From: Azadirachta indica
Taxonomy: Eukaryota; Streptophyta; Magnoliopsida; Sapindales; Meliaceae
DNA length: 64,000 nucleotides
NCBI GenBank assembly: GCA_022749755.1
Contig: CM040450.1
Coordinates: 6,810,913-6,874,912, forward strand
Direction of reading: 5' to 3'
The translations under genes were made by a program, and so were the position numbers. The notes under the pieces were generated by a model that saw nothing but the letters and a program-made list of their open reading frames with translations, made no database searches and had not been told where the DNA came from. Below are positions 48,681 through 58,927 of this stretch, in pieces. How positions within the stretch are numbered: the first letter of the stretch is position 1; each line of letters opens with the position of its first letter.

Positions 48681-49154
48681 GTTTAAGTTTACCAGTCTAT
48701 TAGGATGCCTTATCTGCATATATCATTATTGTGATATCCTAGGGAAATCTTACATCAGCGAAACACAAGATAGATTCTAGGTATATAATAAGCATGCTCT
48801 AACCCTCAGTAAACATGTTTTGGGTTAAAAAGCCGAAAAATAAAACTATGATATTTCAAGTATTACAGCTATTTCGAGTATCTTTTTGAGTGATAGTAGA
48901 GCAAACCTTAGTGAGGACATTGAGTCTCTAAGAGGGGGTGTATGTTATACCTTAGGTAAATTCCACATTGACAAAGCACGAAAGAGATATTAAGTATATA
49001 AATCAATATGCTTTAACACTCAGTAGATGCGTTTTGAGTTAAAAAACTTGAAAACAAAATTGTGACTCGTTGTGTGCCAAAAGCAAACAATATCCTTAGG
49101 GAGCTTACTTGACACCATTCATAATGATAAATGGCTTGTCTCGTCGTGATTTTC
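48681..49154 (-). pseudogene. rrn4.5: NUPT 4.5S rRNA (rrn4.5) relic, interrupted
   Basis: The 3' half lies at 48,681-48,729 and the 5' half at about 49,102-49,154 (ATGGCTTGTCTCGTCGTGAT on the plus strand). Together they reconstitute the position of the roughly 103-nt 4.5S gene around an inserted element. Confidence 0.85.
48730..49088 (+). mobile_element. TRIM-like mini LTR element inserted in rrn4.5
   Basis: Two direct repeats of about 146-160 bp start TGTGATATCCTAGG (48,730) and TGTTATACCTTAGG (48,943). They stay alignable through GCATGCTCTAACCCTCAGTA / ATATGCTTTAACACTCAGTA. Between them lie TGATAGTAGAGC (48,891), matching 9 of 12 bases of the usual tRNA-iMet primer site TGGTATCAGAGC, and AAGAGGGGGTG directly before the second repeat, a likely polypurine tract. 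The whole is about 360 bp without coding capacity, as in TRIMs. The exact right end is uncertain by about 15 bases. Confidence 0.6.
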
Positions 49155-49169
49155 TCTTAAATTCTTAAA

Positions 49170-51875
49170 ACTTCCATTCCTTTATCCTCACAGGGTTAGG
49201 GAACTCATCGTTGTCTCGGCTATGTTATCGAAGGCTCTAGAGAAGTCGAAATAGGAGAACACTTATCTTGGGGTGGGCTGACCACTTAGTTGCTTTCAAC
49301 AGTTATTCACTGAGCACTTAACTACCCAACTTTTACAGTAGGCATGATAATTGGTACACCAAAGATACGCCAATCTTGATCCTCTTATATTAGGGAAAAA
49401 TGATAACTAGTATACTAGAGGTACACCCTTTCTAGTCCTTTTGTATCAGGGAAAGGTCTTTTTAATGCTTTAATGCCTACACTGGATATGGATCGAATTT
49501 TCTCACGATGTTTTGAACCTAATTCACGTATCATTTAATAGGTGAACAGTCTAACCCTTAGCATATACTATAGCCTCATATGGCAAAGAGCTAACATCAA
49601 GGTGCCAAACCTTTTCGTAGATGTGAGCTTTTAGGGAAGATCAGTCTATTATCCCTAAAATAACTTTTATTTATTGAGTGAAAGCCCTTCTACTCAGTAC
49701 TGTCGAATCACTAAGGCCAGATTTTGTCCATCCCCAATGAGAAGGTCTTGTAGTCAAGCTCACTTCTACCTTTACGTTTAAAGGTGAATCTTTATCTGGC
49801 TCAAGGAAACCCTTGCATGCCTTTGTTACATTTTAAGAGGCCTGCGCCCTATAAAAACTATCTACTTGAGACTATCCCTTGGCCTATGGGTTTTGACACA
49901 AGATTATAATTTTAGCTCTTCCAGAGTAGTATTTCACTAATAGTTCAAGCTCCCTCTTCGGCCTCCCACCTAAGTTACCAATAAAAACCCAAAGCCAATC
50001 CTTTGGAATAGTAAAGCTTTATAGGGTCTTTTAGGCCAAGTACAGGTGTTCTACATCTTTATAAACATATCTATTTCATTGAGCCTCTTTCCCAGATAAT
50101 GTCATATCGTTACACTTTTTGTACAAATCGAAACTTATTCAACAAAGAATTTCGCTACCCTAGGACTGTTATAGTTATTGTGAACATTCATTGAGGGGTT
50201 ATTTGTCGGCTTCCCTATCATCAAGTCACCAATTTCCTTGACCTTCTAGCACTAAGTAGGAGTTAGCCTACATATATGCTCTTACATCTTTGCAGAGACT
50301 TGTGTTTTTGGTAAATAATCACTCGGGCCTAGTCACTATAACCTCTTTTGTAAAGTTGTACTCTTTCTCCCAAAGTTATAAGGCTATTTTGCCAAGTTTC
50401 CTAGAGAAAGTTATCTTGTGCTCTTAGGTATTCTTTACTTACCCATTTGTGTCAGTTTTGAGTATACGTACTATTTTGTTGAAAGTCGTTCAAGCTTTTT
50501 CTGGGAGTATAGCTTAAGTTTCTTCAGCATTGTAGCGTTTGGTATTGAACATTAGTTGGGGGCATTTTCTCTACCCTTTTTTACCTTAAAAAAGTAGGGC
50601 ACTTTACATCCTTGAATCGATAACCATCTTTCGGCTAATTCATCCTCCTTTATTCCTTGGGACCAACAAGGGGCAGTACAAGAATATTTACTTGTTGTTC
50701 GTTGACTATGTATTTCAGCCTTATTTTAGGCTCTGACTCATTCTCTAATCGACAAATATTGGGAAGGAACGCTTGAGTTTTTGGGGCATTGGATTCTTAC
50801 CAATGTTTGTGCTATTCAAGTTGATATTCTTGCTTACGCTTTGTCCATTGCTGCTTGCCCAAGTGCTTTTCTTTAAGTCGAAATACTCCCTCACCGACCT
50901 TGACCCCTGTCTCACTAATTGACCTTGACTCCTATTATTTTAATGACATATCTAGTATTCAGAGTTTGTCTCAATTTGCTATCACTCTCGTGGATCGTAT
51001 AGAAATAGTGCTTTACCTTTAAATGTGCAATCAACTATTTTGCCTTAACTCATTTCAAGGAGAACAAGGTTCGATGGTATTTTACCCCTAACCACAACTT
51101 TTCCGCCAATTCTTTAACACCAATTAATTCAGACCTTCGCTTAGTTTTACTTAAGCTTTATCTTGGTCATGCATAAATTACCTAGATTTGGGTCCATAAA
51201 TAGTGACAAATATTTTATGAGGACTTGCTTTCGCTATAGCTTTGGTGGGTTCCTTTGACAAAGGCACTGCGCATGAGTCTCTAGCTTATTCTTCAACAGG
51301 TATAAGGTTAGAGTCTCGGTCTCCTATTATTTGAGAAATTGCGGTTTCATATTCTATTTCACTCCCTGATGGGGGTTCTTTTCACCTTTCCCTCACAATA
51401 CTACTTCTTTATTAGTCACTAGGAGTATTTATCCTTGCAAGGCAGTCCTTACTAATTCATATGGGATTCCACATACTGCATGCTACTTAGGTTAAAGTGT
51501 AAACTAGTGATACTTTTGGCTACTGTACTTTCACTATCTAGGGTGTTGCACTTTACTACTTTGCCTAGCAGTACAACGCTTATATTACTCTCCCACAACC
51601 TCGTTTTCACAATTTAGACTGCTCTAATTTCGCTTACTGCTACTACAGGAGTAGTTTTGCTTTCTTTTCCTCTGGCTACTAAGATGTTTTAGTTCATCAC
51701 GTTGTCTCTTAACTACCTATGGATTCAACAACAGTTCAAAAGAATGACCTATTTTGGAATCTCTGGATCTATATTCTTTTTCGAGTCCGCGAAGCATTTT
51801 GTCACTTACTACACCTTCCTTGTCTCCAGTTGCCTAGGTATCCATCATAATTATCGCCTTGTTTGTACCTTGCCC
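49170..51875 (-). pseudogene. rrn23: NUPT 23S rRNA (rrn23) relic
   Basis: Plus-strand CTTGGGGTGGGCTGACCACT (about 49,270) is the complement of the conserved 23S 3' region. TTGCCTAGGTATCCATCATA (about 51,830) is the complement of the 23S 5' start. Similarity is continuous between them with many C-to-T and G-to-A changes and indels, about 2.7 kb in total, slightly under the plastid gene. Confidence 0.92.
49344..49455. repeat. 56-bp tandem duplication within rrn23
   Basis: ATGATAATTGGTACACC... ending TTAGGGAAAA (49,344-49,399) is followed by the diverged copy ATGATAACTAGTATACT... ending TCAGGGAAAG (49,400-49,455). Plastid 23S has one copy here (from memory). The divergence between units indicates an old duplication. 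Confidence 0.7.
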
Positions 51876-52012
51876 TTAACTTAACTTTAAAGCTATTAAA
51901 TGAAAGGATTTTATCAATGTCCATGAATGATAAACCATAGATCAAATTGCCAAATCAGAAAAATTAGGTAATATCATATTTATATAGCTTTATATTAGCT
52001 AAGTTCACGAGT

Positions 52013-52050
52013 TGGAGATAAGCAGACTTAAACTACTAACATCTGGCGCA
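52013..52050 (-). pseudogene. trnA-UGC: NUPT trnA-UGC 3' exon relic
   Basis: TGGAGATAAGCAGACTTAAA on the plus strand is the complement of the plastid tRNA-Ala 3' half, with transitions. Bases 51,876-52,012 are the rrn23-trnA spacer. Confidence 0.85.
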
Positions 52051-52815
52051 AGGTAAGTATTGCCTCTCAAGCCCCTATTGATTTTACCATGAAGGCCAAC
52101 ATAAACAATAACTTTCTTCCTCCCTCAAATATAACTTACAACTTTCATCGTACTGTGCTCTTTAAAGAGCAACTCTTTTCAAAATCTCAAAAATTGCTAA
52201 CTTGGAATCCCATTTTAACTAAGCATTCTTGTGGTTTTAAAGGATCTGGCTATAGGAGAACTAAGAACAAAAAGCTTTCCCCCTTTTTTCTGGCCCCACT
52301 CTTTGGTCTGAAGAATGATGGTTTTAAAAATGAGTAATTACTTTTCTCTGACCTTTACTGCCTAATTGATAGTGGACAATTAATATATTCCATTGACTAA
52401 ACAAGGTCATATTGTCGATCTGCGACTCCTAGATATCGAAAGCGTCCTTAGGGTGATCTCATTGTCCCTACGAGGTGGAGACAATGGGGTTAGTCCATGA
52501 TTTTCTCATTTTTTGTTGTACTTTGATCAAAAGGTTAAAGGGAGATAGTGCATCAAGCTATTCGTACGGGATCCCAAATGAGAGAACCTTAAAAGAACTG
52601 CCAACTCCAACTATCGTCTATATACAATCTATACTAAATTTGACTAATCGTCCGCACTACCTCTTCTATATTCTTGACAGCCCATTGTTGTCCCATTAAA
52701 GTCTTTCAATGGCATGTTTCGATCCACTTCCTCATTAGTTAGAAAAAGTGAGCCACTAGTTCAGGTTCAAGATACTATCATTATGGCTTGCATAATTAGA
52801 CATCCAACTCGTAAA
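52051..52815 (-). pseudogene. NUPT trnA group II intron relic
   Basis: Follows the trnA intron, for example AGAAAAAGTGAGCCACTAGT and ATTAGACATCCAACTCGTAA near its 5' side. The expected 5' exon of trnA should come next but is not recognisable at 52,815-52,970, where similarity breaks down. Confidence 0.75.
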
Positions 52816-52974
52816 CTTTTTGTTGTACTATACTTTCTAAGTGTGCTTACTCCCTTTTTCTTCCTTACAATGGCAAGTATTTGTAAAATAACTTCGATGA
52901 AAATAACAGGGAAGGTGTTAAAAGACCCTTTCAACCAAATCGTAGACATTTAAAAATCCTTTTTTAAACCTACT

Positions 52975-53711
52975 TCTATTTTAACTCAAGAGATAGATAA
53001 ACGAACACATCCCATTATACCTATCAAGGGTGTCTATAATGACTGAGGGGGTCAAAGATCAAGAAGTGAGTTATTTATCAGCCAAGCATTCTTCTTAAAG
53101 GTAGATCTAATTTGGTCCCTGTAGAAAAAAAAGGAAAAAAAATTTCATGTTCTTTCTATTAGGAAGGAAAGATTAGAAAAATCTTATTGGTTATAGCTTT
53201 CTCTAAACCTCTAATAAAAGCATGGGAAAAAAAGGTTCCAATGGTACGATCCTTTTGTTACCCCATAATGAAATGAAAGGGGTGATCTCATAGTTCTTGG
53301 TATGTAAAGATAGTTTGCTAGGTGCTCCCTTTTTTTTCCCGTGAAAATTGAACTTAAACTTGTGCTTGAGATATAGTAGTTCATTCATTGATAGGACATT
53401 TATACATTATCGAGAAGAAAAGAGCTATAGTGGTCCCCTCGCGGACTCTATAGATCCTATGAGTGAATAGAAAGCTGGTTCTACATTGGATCTCACTTAA
53501 ATTGCCCTATCTATCCTCTTAAAAGGAGTTTGTTTTCAAACCCTTGGTTTGAACAATAGAATTACACCGTGCTAATATGCCTTATATGCTTTACATCTTA
53601 GAGTGTGGTGTTGATGAGTATATTAAACTATCCATATGGCTGAAAACTTTTATAGCCCAAACATAACAATACAATTATCAGGGGTGTACTTTACTACTAA
53701 ACTAATATCCA
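52975..53711 (-). pseudogene. trnI-GAU: NUPT trnI-GAU intron and 5' exon relic
   Basis: Intron similarity is clear (GACTGAGGGGGTCAAAGATC at about 53,041, CAAGAAGTGAGTTATTTATC). The 5' exon lies at 53,675-53,711 as the complement TTATCAGGGGTGTACTTTAC. The 3' exon is missing or unrecognisable. Bases 53,712-54,004 are the trnI-rrn16 spacer. Confidence 0.85.
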
Positions 53712-54004
53712 GTCATGTGGGCTCTTGATAAGGTCCTAGTATGCCGAAAGCAAGAGAAATCACATCCTCTCTTTCTTTTTTACGCTCCCATATCCTTTTG
53801 TGTGGCAATATAGAGGCATAAAAGGGAGATCTTATCCACTTGTTCTAACCTAGGATATATAATAAATGCATGGGCTTGGTCTTACTTTACTGTCAAGAAA
53901 TGAAAAAAGACTTTCATCTCCAAGTTTAATTCAATTAGCTTGCTTTTTTTTTGGTTTGTTAGCAATGTCAAACTAAAACACTAAATAGGCATTCAGTCTC
54001 TTTG

Positions 54005-55460
54005 AAAAATAAGTCCTCCAATTGCACCTTCTAGTATGGCTACCTTTTTATGATCTCACTCTAGTTACTAGCCCTGCCTCTAACACCCTCGTCCTTGTAG
54101 TTAAGGTAATGGCTTCAGGCATGGTATCCTTTTACAGTGTGATACATGATAAGTAAAAGCCTCAGGTATGAATTAACCATCACATGGTTGACCAATGATT
54201 GCTAACGATTCCAGCTTTATGTAGGTAAGTTACAACCTGTAATCCGAAGTAAGAATAGGATTTTGGAGTTAGGTCACCCTTATAGGATCCAGACCCTTTG
54301 TTCTAGACAATATAGCACATGTGTAGCCTAGGGCATAAAAGGCTTAATGACTTGACATCTTCCTCATCTTCCTTCGACTTAGTAATGGTAGTCTACTCAA
54401 GGTTCCAAACTCAATAATGGCAACTAAGCACAAGAGTTGTACTTATTGTGAGACATCACCCAACACTTTACGACACAAGTTAATGACAGCCATGCACCAC
54501 CTATGTCTATATTCTTAAAGACACCCTTTTTTTTCAAGAGGATTCCCAGCATGTCAAGCCTTGGTAAGGTTCTTTACTTTACATCAAATTAAACCATATG
54601 CTCTACCGTTTGTGCTACCCCTTGTCAATTCCTTTGAGTTTCATTCTTGTGAATGTACTCCTTAAGCGGGATACTTAACGCATTAGTTACAATACTACAC
54701 AGGTTGATAAACATAGCGCCTAGTTTTTATTGTTTATGGCTTAGACTACTAGGGTATCTAATCCAATCATTACCCTAGCTTTCGTATCTTCTTGTCAGTG
54801 TCGGCCTAGTAGAGTGCTTTTATAATTGATGCTTTTTCTGTTCTTTATGTATCTTATTGCTCTACCAAAAATTCCCTTTGCCCTTACTGTACTCTTGGAT
54901 TAAGTCTTATGATTTGATGACAAACTTAAAAAGCCACCTACAGATGCTTTACACTTAATAATTTTACATAACACTTGCATACTTTGTATTACCCCAACTA
55001 TTGGTATAAAGTTAGCTGATGTTGATTCCCTAAATATCATAATTGCTTCTTCTCTGGGAAAAGAAGTTCATGACCCATAGGCCTTCTAATTACAAATGTC
55101 ATTCTTTTTTAGGCTTTTGCCCATTGCGAAAAATTCCCCACTATTATCTTCCGTAGGAGTTTGGGTCATGTCTTAGTCCTAATGTTGCTGATCATCTTCT
55201 CGGACCGACTACTGAACATCATCTTGATAACTATTGCCATACCAACTAGTTAATCAGATGTGAGCCCTTTTCTTGAATAGATTCCTCCTTTACTCCTCAA
55301 CCTATGAGGTATTAGCATCCATTTCCAGCTATTGTGCTCCTTCCAAAGGCAGGATCTTATGCATTACTTACTCATCTATCACTAGAAACACTATTTACTA
55401 TCCGACTTGTATGTCTTAAGCATGCTTCTAGTATTCATCCTGAGCCATGATTGAACTGTT
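54005..55460 (-). pseudogene. rrn16: NUPT 16S rRNA (rrn16) relic
   Basis: Begins on the plus strand with the complement of the 16S 3' end (GCACCTTCTAGTATGGCTAC) and ends with the complement of its 5' end (ATTCATCCTGAGCCATGATT). Conserved internal words such as CAATTCCTTTGAGTTTCATT and AAAAAGCCACCTACAGATGC are still readable. Length is near 1,456 against about 1,491. Confidence 0.95.
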
Positions 55461-55667
55461 TTGAAATTATCTTTTATTCCAAGGCATAACTTGTATCCAT
55501 ACGCTACATATTCGCCTAGAGTTCGCTCCTAGAAATATAGCCATCCCTACTCTCTCATGTCAATCTTATAAGCCTCTTATGTATTCTTATTCTTAATCGA
55601 TCATGGTGCACTTATGGGGAAGAGGTGGGCAAGTCAAAATAGAAAAATTCATAACTCATATTGGTTT

Positions 55668-55739
55668 TAGGGATAATCAGGCTCAAACTGATGACTTCTA
55701 CCACATCAACGTGACACTTCACCACTAACTTATATATTT
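55668..55739 (-). pseudogene. trnV-GAC: NUPT trnV-GAC relic
   Basis: Plus-strand TAGGGATAATCAGGCTCAAA and ATGACTTCTACCACATCAAC are the complement of plastid tRNA-Val(GAC) with a few transitions. The 5' acceptor strand has decayed to TATATATTTT. Bases 55,461-55,667 are the rrn16-trnV spacer. Confidence 0.9.
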
Positions 55740-57470
55740 TCCCTACCCTTACTAAGAAATAGAGCAAACTAGTCCTTAGGTAAAGGGTTAAGAAACCCAA
55801 TGCCATTATTCTTGAACAAAATAAAGCCAGGCCTTGTTTTAGCACTATTATAGATACGAAATTAGTAGAAAAAATTAGATTCAATTGTCAATTGCTCCTA
55901 GAAATAGGATTGATTATAAATACAAACTATAGCACTTGCTTTTATCAAAACGTATAATTCTCTTGATCTAAATCAAGTAGGTTTTTTCTATGATGAAGTT
56001 TTATTCGATATGGGTAAGAGAAGCGATATTCTTAAAAATAAAGAGAAATTAGAACCAAGTCAAAATGATACGAATCAATCATTCTTCTTACGCCAAAAAT
56101 TTTTACTATTTTTAAAGGAATTAGAGTTCCATTGCTTTTCATTTCCATTCAATAGTTCTTATGTCTTTCTACGCCTCTTTTAAGACCCCAAAAAATTGAA
56201 AAAAATGATTAACTACTTCATTTATGAATTTCATAGGAATTGAAATACTTGTCCAACAAAAATAAAACTTTAACTTGCTATCCTTTTTCCAAGCATGCAA
56301 ATATTTGCCTTTATAGAAAAAATGATTCGTTCGAATCAAGATGAAAGTTTAACTATATTGCATTGTTAGAATGAATGTTATATATTTGAAAGAGGTTGAC
56401 CTTTTTGCTTCTCTCATGATAGAATTCTTTTCCCGTCGAGCCCTCTATTTTCTTAATCCATAGAAATAAAACGTAGAATTGGTGCCAATAGTTAATCACA
56501 GAAGAAATACTTATTGAGCCGAGATCACTAACTAATACTATTCTAATACTAATAAAATAAAAAAGATTCGTCTTTTCTGCATACTTATGTATACTTTCCC
56601 CAGTTCCCTTACTACCACGAGGTTTATGCAATCGATCGGATTATATAGATATCTTCTAATACAAAATAGGTTGTCAAGAGGATCTCAAAGACCTACCAAA
56701 GCACGAAAGCCAAAATCTTTTAGAAAATAGATTACCATTCGAAAAATGCATAATCACATGAATAAAATGACACTAACTCATTAATTTGGGATCCAATTCA
56801 GGATTTTTCTTGGGAGGTATCACGAAGGAATTAGAATGTAATAATATTGATTTATATAGAGACAGAAGAAAAGCTTATCTATTGATTCAAATGTTGTACC
56901 CATGGTATAGGGATAGAGAAAGAGGAAAACTGAAGATTTACATAGTACTTTTGATTGAAAAATCAATGCAATTTATTTCATACCCTTTACTCAATGAGAA
57001 AATGGATCAAATTCTATAGGATTAAAGGTATAGGACTTCAGGAATAATGGAAGGGAATAAAATAAAAAAAAGAAGATAGACGGAAAAAATAATAAAGAAA
57101 TAAAATGAACAAATTCAAACTTAAAAAGGATCTTTCTAATTATCAAACAATTAGGGGTAAAGAGATTGATTGAGAAAGATCTCTTGTACTTAATATAAGA
57201 TCATGCAATTGGATTCATAGATGTTTGGTAAAAAGAATAATCTTTCCCTTTAAGAATAATAAAAGATGGAAAGTGTTTAATTGGACCTTGAAAATGTGAC
57301 TAAACTAGTCCTAATTACTTTTGGGGACAAAGTGGAAAGAAGAGATTATCGAATGAGAAAAGCCAATGACCTCGAAAGACTTGAACGAGGAGCTGTATGA
57401 GGTGAAAATCTCATGTACAGTTCTATAAAGTGATAGTAAGGGCAACTTATCTGTCAACTTTTTTACTGTC
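55740..57470 (+). other. NUPT trnV to 3'-rps12 spacer, including the trans-intron half
   Basis: Non-coding plastid sequence continues without a break, with readable words such as GAAAGAGGTTGACC and TTTGGGATCCAATTCAGGAT. Near the end, GGAGCTGTATGAGGTGAAAA and CTCATGTACAGTTCTATAAA (57,390-57,426) are the domain V hairpin of the group II intron before rps12 exon 2. Short open frames at 56,353-56,631 and 56,786-57,019 are not genes. Confidence 0.8.
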
Positions 57471-58105
57471 ACCCCAAAAACCCAAGATCTACGTCACATA
57501 AAATTGCGAGAGTACGATTAACCTCAGGTCTGAAATCACTGCTTATACAAACTCTAAATGTTGACGGAGTGAAGGATTGTTAATAAGAGCGTTTTAGAGC
57601 ATTGTAGATTCTTATCCAAGACTTGCATCATTTGATGATGCCCTAAAAAACATGTGAAGTATATGACTAACCCAATAACGAAAATTTTATAAAGGGATTG
57701 TTGTAAGCTACCACGAGACAAAAGATTTGTCCAAGGTCCAATATTGAAATACTTTTAGAAGTTTTCCCCAACTTTGTCCGTGTCAATAAACAATTCAAAA
57801 TGCCACGCCTTTTTAGAATAAGTCTGTGTCGAATAATAATGATTCAAAACGCTTCTTTTTATACTACTCTAGAAATCCAAGGACTCAATCATATAGATAT
57901 GTAAAAATAAGATTTCCAATCCTAGCAGAAAAATAGGGGAATAGATACTTAATTAAAAAAAGAGAGTAAACAGAATTTCATACTCGATCTCATAGATACA
58001 TATAAAATTGTATGGTAAGTTGTATTTAATGAAAGTCGTATGTATTCCTTAAAGGGAGATTATATCTTTTGAGATCGACCACTACATCCAAAATAAATTA
58101 TTTTA
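57470..58105 (+). pseudogene. rps12: NUPT 3'-rps12 relic (exons 2 and 3)
   Basis: Exon 2 (about 57,470-57,598) opens with the PKK-, VRLTSG- and EITAY-type coding region of ribosomal protein S12, then jumps to the end (VDGVKD-like); about 100 bases of the middle are deleted. The cis intron follows, and exon 3 is a degenerate trace near 58,090-58,105 (CCAAAATAA). Confidence 0.85.
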
Positions 58106-58149
58106 GCCCTTATAAAAAGAAAACGGATTCTTGAATCTCTTTCACGCTT

Positions 58150-58615
58150 ATGTTATGTCGAAGTATTATAGAAGAAAAAACTGCAAAGTCCAATCCAATT
58201 TATTATAATGAATTAGTTAACATGTTGGTTAACTGTATTCTAAGCATGAAAAAAAAAATCATTGGCTTATCAAATTATCTATTCAGCCTTAAGAAAGGTT
58301 CAACAAAAGACAAAAAAATCTACTATCTATTTTATGTCAAGTAATACATAGGGTAACTCCCGATATAGTAGTAAAAGCAAGACATGTGGGCAGATCAACT
58401 CATCAAGTTTCCACTGAAATAGGATCTACACAAGCAAAAGCACTTGTCGTTCATTGGTTATTAGGGGTATCCCTAAAATGTCTAGTCAAAATATGGCTTT
58501 CAGATTAAGTTCCAAATTAATAGATGTTGTCAGAGGGAGTGGCAATGCCATACGCAAAAAGGAAGAGACTAATAGAATAGCATAGGCAAATAGAGCTTTT
58601 GTACATTTTCGTTAA
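58150..58615 (+). pseudogene. rps7: NUPT rps7 relic
   Basis: Follows plastid ribosomal protein S7 along its length (ATG at 58,150, TAA at 58,613-58,615; 466 bases against about 468). The first 64 codons are open ([18 protein letters not shown]), then TAA replaces CAA at about 58,342 and further frameshifts follow. Confidence 0.92.
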
Positions 58616-58927
58616 TCCATAATAGTGCCTCTATAGATAAGTGGATTCATACATTTCAAGTAGAAAGAATCAATAGAAAAAGAAAGAGTCAGAATTGATT
58701 GATTTATTTCTCAAAACAAACGAAAAGGAAACAAAAGACAAAACATCAATCATGGATCAACAAGCTCTCTCGAGGACCTACTTTAAAATAAGAAAGAGGA
58801 ATCTCATGTAAATACCATAAAATAAGGTTTGATCTTATTCATAAGAATTTTATAAATATTCTATTGCAAAAATAGAAAGTTAGAAATAATTGGGGTTCTT
58901 TTAGAGATTGTATGCAGTTACTAATTC

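Noticed and set aside
52089..53388. Several 60-80-residue frames in both strands
   Set aside because: They fall in the trnA and trnI intron relics, which are non-coding in plastids.
48307..55739. A complete rRNA operon with tRNAs, as from a bacterium or live plastid
   Set aside because: Every RNA is damaged (lost pairing, insertions in rrn4.5 and missing exons of trnA and trnI), so it is a nuclear relic and neither contamination nor a working operon.
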